From Streptomyces poonensis (GTDB lineage: Bacteria; Actinomycetota; Actinomycetes; Streptomycetales; Streptomycetaceae), in contig NZ_BMVW01000001.1 of NCBI RefSeq assembly GCF_014650915.1, positions 186,001-250,000 on the forward strand: DNA of 64,000 nt. The letters run 5' to 3'. The notes beneath the pieces are model-generated. The model was not told where the DNA came from. It searched no databases and saw only the letters and a program-made list of their open reading frames with translations. The translations under genes and the position numbers were made by a program. Below are positions 1-8,753 of this stretch, in pieces; within the stretch, counting starts at the first letter, position 1; each line of letters opens with the position of its first letter.

Positions 1-930
1 CCGCTGCCCGGAGGCGGCCTGCTGGTCTCGTCCCGGGACGAGGGCACGATCACCCTGGTCGACGAGAAGAGCGGCAAGAAGACGGAGCTCGGCGAGGTTC
101 CGGGCGTCTCCCCCGCCGGCGAGGGCGGCCTGCTGGGTATCGCCGTCTCCCCCGACTACGCCTCGGACCACATGGTCTACGCGTACTTCACGTCGGAGTC
201 GGACAACCGCGTCGTGCGCATGCTGTACGACCCCGAGAAGCCGGCGGGCGAGCAGCTGGGCGCCCCCGACACGATTCTGCGCGGCATCCCCAAGGGCACC
301 AACCACAACGGCGGCCGGCTGGCCTTCGGCCCCGACAAGATGCTGTACGCCACCACCGGTGAGCGCTACGAGGGAGAACTGGCGCAGGACAAGAAGTCGC
401 TCGGCGGCAAGATCCTGCGTATGACCCCGGAGGGCGAGCCCGCGCCGGGCAACCCCTTCGACGACTCGCCCGTCTACTCCTACGGCCACCGCAACGTCCA
501 GGGCCTCGCGTGGGACGACGAACAGCGGCTGTGGGCCTCGGAGTTCGGCCAGGACACGTGGGACGAGCTGAACCACATCGAGCCGGGCGGCAACTACGGC
601 TGGCCGGACGTCGAGGGCAAGGAGGGCGAGAAGGGTTACGTCGACCCGGTGGCCCAGTGGCGCGTGGCGGACGCCTCCCCCAGCGGCATCGCCTTCGCGG
701 AGGGGTCCGTGTGGATGGCGGGTCTGCGCGGCGAGCGACTGTGGCGCATCCCCCTGAAGGGCACCGAGGCCTCCGCCGACCCCCAGGCCTTCCTCACGGA
801 GAAGTACGGCCGCCTCCGTACGGTCGTCTCCGCGGGCGGCGACAGGCTCTGGCTGACGACGAGCGAGACGGACGGCCGGGGGTCGCCGGAGAGCGGGGAC
901 GACAAGATCCTGGAGCTGGAGGTGAAGTAG
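1..930 (+). CDS. PQQ-dependent glucose/sorbosone dehydrogenase family protein (5' truncated by window)
   Basis: The reading frame is open from base 1 and ends with TAG at 930, giving 309 residues of a six-bladed beta-propeller oxidoreductase. The diagnostic GEGGLLGIAVSPDY segment lies at about residue 40 and NHNGGRLAFGPDKMLYATTGE-like sequence at about 101-121; in soluble glucose dehydrogenases the histidine of that motif is the catalytic base. GHRNVQGLAWD and GGNYGWPDVEG are further family motifs. Family members oxidise sugars with PQQ and are usually exported lipoproteins, but the signal region lies outside the window, so substrate and location are inference. An internal ATG at 172 is not the start, because conserved sequence precedes it. 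The gene converges on the DUF6191 gene. Confidence 0.88.
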   Translation, partial: PLPGGGLLVSSRDEGTITLVDEKSGKKTELGEVPGVSPAGEGGLLGIAVSPDYASDHMVYAYFTSESDNRVVRMLYDPEKPAGEQLGAPDTILRGIPKGTNHNGGRLAFGPDKMLYATTGERYEGELAQDKKSLGGKILRMTPEGEPAPGNPFDDSPVYSYGHRNVQGLAWDDEQRLWASEFGQDTWDELNHIEPGGNYGWPDVEGKEGEKGYVDPVAQWRVADASPSGIAFAEGSVWMAGLRGERLWRIPLKGTEASADPQAFLTEKYGRLRTVVSAGGDRLWLTTSETDGRGSPESGDDKILELEVK

Positions 931-1062
931 GGGCGGGCGCGGCCCGGGCCCCTGCTGCGGGCCGCGTCGGTCCGCGCCCTGTCCGCCCGGGCTGCCGCTC
1001 GGGCTGCCGCTCGGTCCGCGCCCCGCCCCAGACCGCCTCAGCCCGCACCCCTCCGGACCGCC

Positions 1063-1290
1063 TCAGTCCCCGCCCGGCTCCGGACCGCCGCTCCCGTCCG
1101 GCTCACCGGGCTCGGTCTCCTCGTGCGGCCGGGCGGGCGGCCGTATGACCGCCTTGCCCGAGTCCAGGTCTATCGGGCCGCGACCGGGGTCGCTGTCGCC
1201 GACGTCCTCCCGGGTCATCTCGAGCCGGTTCCGCTCATCGCTGGTGTGTTTGCGTCCGGGTGCGAACAGGTCCTCGAAGACGTTGAACAC
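1063..1290 (-). CDS. DUF6191 domain small protein
   Basis: A 75-residue protein beginning VFNVFEDLFAPGRKH with a DVGDSDPGRGPIDLDSGK block, which I recognise as the actinobacterial DUF6191 pattern of unknown function. I choose the GTG at 1290 because GGAGG sits at 1300-1296, five bases upstream. A longer in-frame ATG at 1437 would overlap the upstream regulator gene and add a low-complexity Arg-rich leader. The protein is charged with no membrane segment and has a proline/glycine-rich tail. It follows the LuxR-type regulator on the same strand, but the 124-base gap leaves co-transcription open. Confidence 0.72.
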   Translation of the reverse strand: MFNVFEDLFAPGRKHTSDERNRLEMTREDVGDSDPGRGPIDLDSGKAVIRPPARPHEETEPGEPDGSGGPEPGGD

Positions 1291-1414
1291 GGGCACCTCC
1301 CCGGGCCGGCCGTCCGGCCCCTGCCCGCGCGCCGCGGGCCGTATGTCGTCGGTCAGAGTGCGGTCGGCACGGGTCCCGGTACGGACCTCCCTGCGGCGTG
1401 ACGGGTCCCTCCCA

Positions 1415-4400
1415 TCATCCCGCCCCGGCGGGCTCACCGGACCCTTCCGGGAACAGCCGCAGCCGGTGCGCCACCGCGGCCGCCTCTCCGCGTCCCGAGA
1501 CTCCCAGCTTGGCGAGGATGTGGGAGACGTGGACGCTGGCCGTCTTCGGCGAGATGAAGAGCTCCTCGGCTATCTGGCGGTTGCTGCGCCCCACGGCGAC
1601 CAGACGGAGGACGTCGCGTTCCCGGCCGGTCAGGCCGAGGGCCACGGCAGGGTCGGCGTCGGCCGCGGCGCGGGCGGCGTCCTCCGCCGGGTGCGCCAGG
1701 GTCAGCCGGGCCCGCCGGGCGAGCCGGGCCACCGCGTCGGCGAGCGGCCGGGCACCGAGGTGACCGGCGACGGCAGCGGACAGCCTGAGCAGTTCCGTCG
1801 CCCGGTCACGACTCTCCTCGTCGGCGCCGCGCGCCAGCAGCGACTCGGCGAAGCGATGCCGGACCCGGGCGAGATCGTACGGCCGCTCCAGCGCCTCGAA
1901 GGCGGTGACCACCTCGGACCATGCATCTGGCGCGGGCTCGCCCTCGGCGCGGAGCAGTTCGGCGCGTACCCATGCCTCGTGGGCCCGCCACACGGGCGCG
2001 CCCGTGGGCAGCTTCCTGAGGAGGGTGGCCACGCGTCCGAGGACCTCGGCCCGGCCCTGGTCGGCGACCGGCAGCCCGCGGGCGTCGGCCTCCGCGGTGA
2101 CGGCGGTGAGCAGCAGGGGCCAGGCGTAGCGCTGGGTGCCGGGCGGGAAACCGGTGTCGAGGGCGCGTGCGAGCGCGGCGCGCGCGTCCAGGATGCGGCC
2201 CTCGGCGGCGGCCACGCCGACGGTCAGGACGGCCAGCGGTATGTCGTACTGCGGCACGAGGTCATGGGTGCCGTAGTGGCCGCGGGCGTCGGCGAGGAGG
2301 CGGGCGGCCTCGCCGGTGTCGCCGCGGGCGAGCGCGAGAGAGGCGAGGTGGAGACGGCCGCTGCCGCGCGGCTTGGCGCTCCGGGCGAGCGTCGTCCCCT
2401 TCGTCGCGGCCGCGGCGGCCTCGTCCCAGCGGCCGAGCGCGATCAGCGACTCGGCGAGGTTGTTCCAGACGAAGGCCTCGGTCTCCGGCAGGCCCAGCCG
2501 CCGCGTGTGTTCCAGCCCCTCCCGCAGTACCTCGGCGGCCTCCCGGGCACGGCCCACGGCGTCCAGGCACGACGGCAGGTTCACATGGCTGCGGCCGACG
2601 ATGGCGGTGAGGGACCGCTTGACCGCCTCGTCCTTGACCGCGTACATCTCGGCGAGCCCCTCCTCGACGTCGCCGGCGTCGATCATCAGGCTGCCGAGCG
2701 TGAGACGTGCGTTGAGCTCGATGTCCTCGGCGCCCACCATGCGCGCGTACTCGACGGCGCGCTGGGCGTCGAGCAGCGCCTCGGGGCCGGGTGCGTGCAC
2801 CATGGACCAGCCCGCGGTCATGGACAGCACCTCGGCGTGCACCTCGGACGGCGGCAGCCCGCGCACCAGTTCCTGCGCGGCGGCCAGCTCGGCCCAGCCG
2901 TCGCTCCGCCCGAGGCCATGGGTCAGACGGGAGCGCTGCACCTGGAACCAGGCCGCCTGCAGGGGGTCCCCGCTGCCCTGACCCGGTGGACCCGGTCGCG
3001 TACCCGGGGAGGTGCCGTGCTCCTCCAGCAGCCGCAGCGCCCGCTTGGTGATCTTCAGGGCGCGTTCCCGTTCGCCGCACAGCCGCCCCGCGACGGCCGC
3101 CTCGGCCATGAGGTCGATATAGCGCAGGCGCGGGGACAGCGGGCCGGCCTCGACGTAGTCGGTGGGGCGCAGCGCGGACCGTACGGCGTCAGGAGCGGCC
3201 TCCCACAGTTCCATCGCCCGCTCCAGGAGCCGCAGTTGCTCGGCGTAGGCGTGCCGGCCGCGGGCCTGCGCGGAGGCCGCGAGCACGGCGGGCAGGGCCT
3301 TGGCGGCGTCGTGGGCGTGGTACCAGTAGCTGGCCAGGCGGGTGGCGCGGACGTCGGCGGTGACGAGCGCCGGGTCGGCCTCCAGGGCTTCGGCGTAGCG
3401 CCGGTTGAGCCGGGAGCGCTCACCGGGCAGCAGATCGTCGCCGACGGCCTCGCGGACCAGCGAGTGGCGGAAGCGGTAGCCATGGCCTCCGGGCGCGGCC
3501 CTGAGGATGTTGGCGCCGACGGCGGCCCGCAGCGCCTCGATGAGGTCCTCCTCGGGCAGCCCGGCCACCGCCGCGAGCAGCCCGTACTCGACGGTGGAGC
3601 CGCCCTCGGCGACGATCCGGGCGATCCGCTGGGCGTCCTCGGGCAGGGCCTCGACGCGGACGAGGAGCAGGTCCCGGAGAGTGTCGGTGAGGCCGGTGCG
3701 GCAGCCGTCGCGGGCGGCGACGGCGAGCTCCTCGACGAAGAAGGCGTTGCCGTCGGAGCGGGTGAAGATCTCGTCCACCTGGTCCGGGGCGGGTTCGGCG
3801 GCGAGGATGCCGGCGATCTGGCGGGCGACCTCGGGGCGGTGGAAGCGGCGCAGTTCGATCCGGCGCACCGTGCGGAGGCGGTCGAGCTCGGCGAGCAGCG
3901 GCCGCAGCGGGTGACGGCGGTGGATGTCGTCGGCGCGGTAGGTGGCGACGACGACCAGGCGGCCGGTGCGCAGGGTGCGGAACAGATAGGCGAGCAGGTG
4001 GCGGGTGGAGGCGTCGGCCCAGTGCAGGTCCTCCAGGACGACGACGACCGTGCGGTCCGCGGCGACGCGCTCCAGGAGGCGGGCGGTGAGCTCGAACAGC
4101 CGGGCGGTGCCCTCCTCGTCGTGCCGCCCGCGGGGCGTCTCGCCCAGCTCCGGCAGGAGCCGGGCCAGTTCCTCCTCCTGCCCGGCGGCCGCCGCGGTCA
4201 CCTCGTCCGGCAGCTGTGCGCGCAGGCTCCGCAGGGCCGTGGAGAACGGCGCGAACGGCAGCCCGTCGGCACCGATCTCGACGCAGCCGCCGACCGCGAC
4301 GACCGCGCCCTCGCGGACCGCGGCGGTGGCGAACTCCTCGATCAGCCGGGTCTTGCCCACCCCGGCCTCGCCGCCGAGCAGCAGCGCCTGCGGTTCCCCG

Positions 4401-4546
4401 CCGGCGCCTGCCGCCCGTGCGGTGCCGCTGCCGGCGGCCCGGCTGAGGGCATCGTGCAGCACCTGCAGTTCGTCGGCGCGGCCGACGAACACCGGACTGA
4501 CGGATCTGATCTCCACGCCGCCGAGCATCGCACACGGCACTGACAT
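1415..4546 (-). CDS. LuxR family ATP-binding transcriptional regulator (LAL type)
   Basis: A large regulator of about 1043 residues. After a short leader, SVSPVFVGRADELQVL opens an AAA-type ATPase with Walker A GGEAGVGKT at about residue 60 and Walker B VVVLEDLHWAD. A long TPR-like helical middle follows, and the C-terminus holds a LuxR helix-turn-helix (LTGRERDVLRLVAVGRSNRQ onward, then ISPKTASVHVSHILAKLGV). LAL proteins bind ATP and activate transcription, often near secondary or sugar metabolism, but the target here is not evident. The start is uncertain: ATG at 4546 is used, while ATG 4633 and ATG 4528 are in frame and none has a strong ribosome binding site. The extreme C-terminus carries a proline/glycine tail. 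Confidence 0.9.
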   Translation of the reverse strand: MSVPCAMLGGVEIRSVSPVFVGRADELQVLHDALSRAAGSGTARAAGAGGEPQALLLGGEAGVGKTRLIEEFATAAVREGAVVAVGGCVEIGADGLPFAPFSTALRSLRAQLPDEVTAAAAGQEEELARLLPELGETPRGRHDEEGTARLFELTARLLERVAADRTVVVVLEDLHWADASTRHLLAYLFRTLRTGRLVVVATYRADDIHRRHPLRPLLAELDRLRTVRRIELRRFHRPEVARQIAGILAAEPAPDQVDEIFTRSDGNAFFVEELAVAARDGCRTGLTDTLRDLLLVRVEALPEDAQRIARIVAEGGSTVEYGLLAAVAGLPEEDLIEALRAAVGANILRAAPGGHGYRFRHSLVREAVGDDLLPGERSRLNRRYAEALEADPALVTADVRATRLASYWYHAHDAAKALPAVLAASAQARGRHAYAEQLRLLERAMELWEAAPDAVRSALRPTDYVEAGPLSPRLRYIDLMAEAAVAGRLCGERERALKITKRALRLLEEHGTSPGTRPGPPGQGSGDPLQAAWFQVQRSRLTHGLGRSDGWAELAAAQELVRGLPPSEVHAEVLSMTAGWSMVHAPGPEALLDAQRAVEYARMVGAEDIELNARLTLGSLMIDAGDVEEGLAEMYAVKDEAVKRSLTAIVGRSHVNLPSCLDAVGRAREAAEVLREGLEHTRRLGLPETEAFVWNNLAESLIALGRWDEAAAAATKGTTLARSAKPRGSGRLHLASLALARGDTGEAARLLADARGHYGTHDLVPQYDIPLAVLTVGVAAAEGRILDARAALARALDTGFPPGTQRYAWPLLLTAVTAEADARGLPVADQGRAEVLGRVATLLRKLPTGAPVWRAHEAWVRAELLRAEGEPAPDAWSEVVTAFEALERPYDLARVRHRFAESLLARGADEESRDRATELLRLSAAVAGHLGARPLADAVARLARRARLTLAHPAEDAARAAADADPAVALGLTGRERDVLRLVAVGRSNRQIAEELFISPKTASVHVSHILAKLGVSGRGEAAAVAHRLRLFPEGSGEPAGAG

Positions 4547-4581
4547 TCCGTCACCGGCCGACGACGGGCGGACAAGGCGGT

Positions 4582-4761
4582 TCACGCCGCGCGCGCGAAC
4601 CGTTGCCGGCGGGGCCGGGGCGTGTACGGCCACCTGGGGACACCCCGTGTCCCGGGCGTCTCCCGGGCGGCACGGCGGGCCTCACGGGCGAGCCGGTGGT
4701 TCTCGGCCTCGCGGATGAGCTCAGCGGAACGGATCCGGTGCAGTTCCTCGTACACGAACAT
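4582..4761 (-). CDS. Small conserved-looking protein of unknown function
   Basis: A 59-residue protein beginning MFVYEELHRIRSAELI, helical and rich in Glu/Arg, ending in a basic tail. The ATG at 4761 is preceded by a GGGGGAAG ribosome binding site, which favours it over the ATG at 4821. It lies 35 bases upstream of the LuxR-type regulator on the same strand, so it may share its transcript. I do not recognise a domain. Small EELHRIR-type proteins occur widely in Streptomyces, but no function can be assigned. Confidence 0.6.
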   Translation of the reverse strand: MFVYEELHRIRSAELIREAENHRLAREARRAARETPGTRGVPRWPYTPRPRRQRFARAA

Positions 4762-4943
4762 CTCTTCCCCCTCGTGGAGATCCGGCTGGACTCTCGGCAC
4801 CGTTCGGTGCGCTGTCTCCACCTTCGTCTCCCAGGGGGTTCCGTCACATCGGGAGACTTCCGCATCTCCCGCGCGCGAGGGGCCTTAGCCGGGCCGTACG
4901 ACGCGCACGGCCCGTCTAAGGCCCCCGGCACTCCCGAGTACTC

Positions 4944-4966
4944 CCGATGAGGCATCACCTCATCGG
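4944..4966. terminator. Hairpin downstream of the 4992-5633 gene
   Basis: CCGATGAGG and CCTCATCGG form a perfect 9-bp stem around a 5-base loop. It lies 25 bases beyond the stop codon of the minus-strand membrane protein gene and before the small gene at 4761. No T-run follows, which is usual for Streptomyces terminators. Confidence 0.55.
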
Positions 4967-4991
4967 CATGGGTCGGCCTCCCGCCACGGGA

Positions 4992-5633
4992 TCAGCCCGT
5001 CGGCATCGAGAGCAGGATGTCGGTGTACTTCAGCGCGGCGAGCACCAGGCCGATGACGCCGAGCGAGACACCCGCCCAGGCGACCGACTTGATCCACGGC
5101 GCCTGCGACCGGTCCGGGGCGCCGAACGCGGGCCGGACCAGCACGACCACGCCGACGATCAGCGCGACCAGCGCGAACACACCGGCGACCAGGGCGTTGG
5201 CGTTCCAGGAGTCGCCGTAGACCTCCTGGATCTGGGTGCCGACGCTCGCGTCGGCCGCGGTCTCCAGCTGGCCGAACAGCGACTCACGCGCCTGCGCGAC
5301 CGTACCGAGCCAGCTGCCGCTCAGGGAGATGAGCCCGAGTCCGGCGGAGACGACGGCCGCGGCACCCTGGCCGACCCCGGCGGAGGCGTCCTTGCGGGCC
5401 GGCGCCCCCTCCTGGTCGGCAGCCTCCAGGCCTGCGGGATCCGCGTCGGCGGACTCCTCGCCGACGGCGTCCTGATCGGCGGCGGCCGACGCCTCCTCGT
5501 CCGGGGTCCCGGCGGGGTTCTCCGGGCTCTCCTCCCCGGTCGTCCGGGTGACGTCCCGCTCCGCCTCGTCGCTCTTCGCCCCGGTGCCGGCGTCGGCGCC
5601 GGTGTCCTTGTCGTCCACTGTCTTCGTTCCCAT
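4992..5633 (-). CDS. Membrane protein of unknown function with long acidic N-terminal tail
   Basis: A 213-residue protein. Residues 1-80 are an acidic, Asp/Glu/Ala-rich, probably disordered stretch (MGTKTVDDKDTGADAG and on). A hydrophobic stretch near 85-105 and two clear membrane segments at about 150-172 (NANALVAGVFALVALIVGVV) and 186-206 (VAWAGVSLGVIGLVLAAL) follow. The ATG at 5633 is taken because upstream in-frame sequence is Arg-rich and noncoding in character. I do not recognise the family. It is divergently spaced from nothing and stands as a single gene after the GNAT gene. Confidence 0.7.
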   Translation of the reverse strand: MGTKTVDDKDTGADAGTGAKSDEAERDVTRTTGEESPENPAGTPDEEASAAADQDAVGEESADADPAGLEAADQEGAPARKDASAGVGQGAAAVVSAGLGLISLSGSWLGTVAQARESLFGQLETAADASVGTQIQEVYGDSWNANALVAGVFALVALIVGVVVLVRPAFGAPDRSQAPWIKSVAWAGVSLGVIGLVLAALKYTDILLSMPTG

Positions 5634-5668
5634 GCCTCGCACCGTACGGACGTCGTCTGAGAAGTCCC

Positions 5669-6244
5669 TTAATGATCCTTGTGGGCGCCGCGCGCGCGTG
5701 CGGCACGCCACTCCGGTGCGAGCACCGACCACACCTCCATGTCCTGGCGCACGCCCCGGTAGGAATTACTCTGCCGCAGCACGCCGTCACGGGTCATGCC
5801 CAGCCGCCGCGCCACGGCGATGCTGGGCTCGTTGGCGGACGACGCCTGCCACTCCACGCGGTGGACGCCGCGCTCCTCGACCACCCAGTCGATGAGGACC
5901 CGCATGGCTCTGGTGATCAGTCCGCGTCCCGTGGCGGCCGGTTCGAGCCAGCAGCCGACCTCGCAGTTCCCGTGCACGGCGTCGAAGACCCGGATCAGCA
6001 CCCCGCCGACGAGCTTCCCGTCCAGCCAGATGCCGTGCAGGCTGCCGGTGTCGGCGGCGCGCTTGTCGGCGTACGCCTGGAGGAGCTCCCGCGCCGAGTC
6101 GGCATCGATGGCGTTGGCCCCGAACGGGATGTGTGTCTGGATGAACTCGCGCCCGCGGTCTAGGTGCGCGAGGAACTCCTCGGCGTGCCAGGGCTCCAGG
6201 GAACGCAGTTCGGCGCCGTCGTCACCCAGGGATATCGCGTACAT
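5669..6244 (-). CDS. GNAT family N-acetyltransferase (RimJ/RimL type)
   Basis: A 191-residue acetyltransferase. Features include SLEPWHAEEFLAHL at the N-terminus, the AVHGNCEVGCWLEPAATGRGLI acetyl-CoA binding loop at about residues 90-111, and HRVEWQASSANEPSIAVARRLGM, the RimJ/RimL-like signature. Relatives acetylate ribosomal protein N-termini or small amines; the substrate here is unknown. AAGGAG lies about ten bases upstream of the ATG at 6244, inside the end of the MMPL gene, and the two genes overlap by 23 bases, which suggests translational coupling with that exporter. Confidence 0.88.
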   Translation of the reverse strand: MYAISLGDDGAELRSLEPWHAEEFLAHLDRGREFIQTHIPFGANAIDADSARELLQAYADKRAADTGSLHGIWLDGKLVGGVLIRVFDAVHGNCEVGCWLEPAATGRGLITRAMRVLIDWVVEERGVHRVEWQASSANEPSIAVARRLGMTRDGVLRQSNSYRGVRQDMEVWSVLAPEWRAARARGAHKDH

Positions 6245-8537
6245 CGTGTTGCCGCTCCTTCAGCAGTACACCGGCCGGGGAGGTCTCCCCGGCACGTCCC
6301 GGAATGCTGGCACGGGAGATTCCGGCGGCGCTCGGCTTTTCCCGCGCGCCCCGCGGTGTGTCCCCCGCTACGCGGCACTCGGGCGGTTCGATGCTGATGC
6401 GCGGCAGCCGGCGGTCCAGCCCGCGGGGCAGCCACCAGTTGGCGCCGCCGAGCAGATGCATCAGGGCGGGCACGAGGAGCGTACGGAGCACGAAGGCGTC
6501 GAGGGCGACGGCGGCGGCGAGCGCGATGCCGAACATGGCGATCACCCGGTCGCCGGTGAGCACGAAGGCGAGGAACACCGAGATCATGATCACGGCGGCG
6601 GAGTTGATCACCCGGCTCGTCTCGGCGAGGCCCACGCGCACGGCCCGCCGGTTGTCGCCGGTCGCCAGCCACTCCTCGTACATCCGGCCGACCAGGAAGA
6701 CCTGGTAGTCCATGGACAGCCCGAACAGCACCGACACCATGATCACGGGCAGGAACGGCTCGATCGGCCCGGCGCTGCCGAGACCCAGCAGCTCGCTGCC
6801 CCAGCCCCACTGGAAGACCGCGACGACGACGCCGAACGCGGCGGCGACGGCGGCCACGTTCATCGCGGCGGCCTTCACCGGTATCCCGACGGACCGGAAG
6901 GCGAGCAGGAGCAGCACGCAGCCGAGCCCGATCACCACGGCGACGAACGGCGGCAGTTTGTCCACGACGACGTCCGCGAAGTCGTCGTGCCCGGCGGTGA
7001 CCCCGCCGACCTGGACGTCGAGCGCGGTGCCCGTCTCCGCGCGCGGCAGCACCTCGGTGCGCAGCCGTTCCACGAGGGCGCTGGTCGCCCGCGACTGCGG
7101 GGAGGACTCCGGGACGACGGTGAGGAAGGCGACGGAGCCGTCGGCGGAGTACGTCACCGGGGTCACCGACGCGACGCCCTCGGTGGTCCGGAGGGTGGCG
7201 CCGAGACGGTCGAGGGCGGGCCTGTCCGCGCCGTCACCGACCTCGGTGACGAGGGTGAGCGGACCGTTCACCCCGGGCCCGAAACCCTCCGCGAGCAGGT
7301 CGTACGCCTGGCGCGTGGTCGAGGACCTCGGATCGTTGCCCTGGTCGGAGGTGCCCAGGTGGAGCGAGAACGCGGGGAGCGCCAGCAGGGCCATGACGGC
7401 GAGCCCGAGCGCGCCGAGCTTCTTGGGGTGCCGTTCCACGAAGGCGGACCAGCGGGCGGCGAGCCCGGTGGGCACCTCGGGCTCGGGACCGTGCTCGGCC
7501 AGCCGGCGCCGCTCGCGCCGGCTGAGGGCGCGCGGGCCGATGTACGACAGGAGAGCCGGCAGCAGCGTCACGGAGGCGGCGACGGTGAGGACCACGGTGA
7601 GCGAGGCGGCGACCGCGACCCCGTTCAGGAAGCCGAGCCGCAGCACGAGCATCCCGAGCAGGGCGATGCAGACCGTGGCGCCGGCGAACACGACGGCCCG
7701 TCCCGTGGTGGCGACGGCGCCGGCCACGGCCTCGGTCACGGGTGTCCCGCGCTTGAGGCCCTTGCGGTGCCGGGTCACGATGAACAGGGCGTAGTCGATG
7801 CCGACGCCCAGCCCGATCAGCATGCCGAGCATGGGCGCGAAGTCGGCGACGGTCATGGCGTGCCCGAGCAGCACGGTGCCCGCGTACGCGGTTCCGACAC
7901 CGACCAGCGCGGTCGCGATGGGCAGCAGCGAGGCGGCGAGCGAGCCGAAGGCGAGGAACAGCACGACGGCGGCCACGAGCACGCCCACCACCTCGGCGAG
8001 GTGCCCGCCCGCCCGCTCGGTGGGCCCGGAGACCCGGCCGCCCCACTCAACCTGGAGCCCGTCGGTCCCGGCCGCCGCGACGGTGTCCATGACGCGCCGG
8101 GCGACCGTTTCGTCCAGGTCATCGGCCTGGCCGGCGAAGGTGACCGCCGCGTACGCGGTGCGGCCGTCGGCGCTGATCCGGCCGCCGTCGCCGCCGCGGC
8201 CGTCCCGGCCGGCGTCGTACGGACCGGTCACGGACGCGACGCCGGGCAGGGCGGCGATCTCGTCGAGGGTGCGGGTCATGGCCCGTTCCACGTCGGCCGC
8301 GCGCACCGTGCCCCGGTCGGTGTGCCAGACGACGGTGCCGCTGTCGCCCGCGAGACGGGGGAAGCCCTGCTGGAGGAGTGCGGCGGCGCGGCTGGATTCG
8401 GTGCCGGAGGTCGCGTAGTCGTTCGAGTACGCCGACCCCGCGGCCGTGGCGCCGGCGGCGGCGCCCGCGAACGTCAGCAGCCACAGCAGGACGGTGGCGA
8501 GGCGGTGCCGGACGCACCAGCGCGCGAGAGCTGCCAC
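6222..8537 (-). CDS. MMPL/RND family transporter
   Basis: A 771-residue integral membrane protein with the two-fold RND plan: a membrane segment at residues 13-35, a first extracytoplasmic loop (about 36-180), five segments including the GIDYALFIVTRHRKG motif, then a second segment, loop and cluster ending with GLSMDYQVFLVGRMYEE. These GxxxDY motifs carry the proton-relay aspartates. Mycobacterial relatives export lipids, and Streptomyces relatives are often linked to metabolite export. AGGGAG lies eight bases upstream of the GTG start at 8537. The final 60 residues after the last membrane segment are Arg/Pro-rich. It overlaps the GNAT gene. Confidence 0.92.
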   Translation of the reverse strand: MAALARWCVRHRLATVLLWLLTFAGAAAGATAAGSAYSNDYATSGTESSRAAALLQQGFPRLAGDSGTVVWHTDRGTVRAADVERAMTRTLDEIAALPGVASVTGPYDAGRDGRGGDGGRISADGRTAYAAVTFAGQADDLDETVARRVMDTVAAAGTDGLQVEWGGRVSGPTERAGGHLAEVVGVLVAAVVLFLAFGSLAASLLPIATALVGVGTAYAGTVLLGHAMTVADFAPMLGMLIGLGVGIDYALFIVTRHRKGLKRGTPVTEAVAGAVATTGRAVVFAGATVCIALLGMLVLRLGFLNGVAVAASLTVVLTVAASVTLLPALLSYIGPRALSRRERRRLAEHGPEPEVPTGLAARWSAFVERHPKKLGALGLAVMALLALPAFSLHLGTSDQGNDPRSSTTRQAYDLLAEGFGPGVNGPLTLVTEVGDGADRPALDRLGATLRTTEGVASVTPVTYSADGSVAFLTVVPESSPQSRATSALVERLRTEVLPRAETGTALDVQVGGVTAGHDDFADVVVDKLPPFVAVVIGLGCVLLLLAFRSVGIPVKAAAMNVAAVAAAFGVVVAVFQWGWGSELLGLGSAGPIEPFLPVIMVSVLFGLSMDYQVFLVGRMYEEWLATGDNRRAVRVGLAETSRVINSAAVIMISVFLAFVLTGDRVIAMFGIALAAAVALDAFVLRTLLVPALMHLLGGANWWLPRGLDRRLPRISIEPPECRVAGDTPRGAREKPSAAGISRASIPGRAGETSPAGVLLKERQHDVRDIPG

Positions 8538-8678
8538 GGACGTGCTCCCTGGGGTGAAGTGCGGATCTTTGACCGGGGAGAGTCCGTTGTCGAATCTCGT
8601 ATGTGGTCCGCAGTCACTCTTGCAGCAGAAAGAGATCCTTTGCGGCTTTCATGATGTTCCTCACAAGTGGGGTAACAG

Positions 8679-8716
8679 CCGAGGGCGGTACACCGCAGTC
8701 GGTGTACCGCCCTCGG
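8679..8716. terminator. Strong terminator hairpin after gatB
   Basis: CCGAGGGCGGTACACC pairs perfectly with GGTGTACCGCCCTCGG (16 bp, 6-base loop GCAGTC). It lies 37 bases beyond the gatB stop and before the MMPL gene on the same strand, and probably ends the gat operon transcript. Confidence 0.85.
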
Positions 8717-8753
8717 GGACGTGCGCTACGGGGTGCTCAACCCCCGCTGATGC

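Noticed and set aside
1145..4543. A 1132-codon open frame on the plus strand opposite the LuxR-type regulator
   Set aside because: High-GC antisense frame with Gly/Arg/Val-rich, domain-free translation. The minus-strand regulator has clear ATPase and HTH motifs in the same DNA.
5796..8654. A 952-codon plus-strand frame opposite the MMPL and GNAT genes
   Set aside because: Low-complexity His/Gly/Arg translation without motifs. Both minus-strand genes are well supported.
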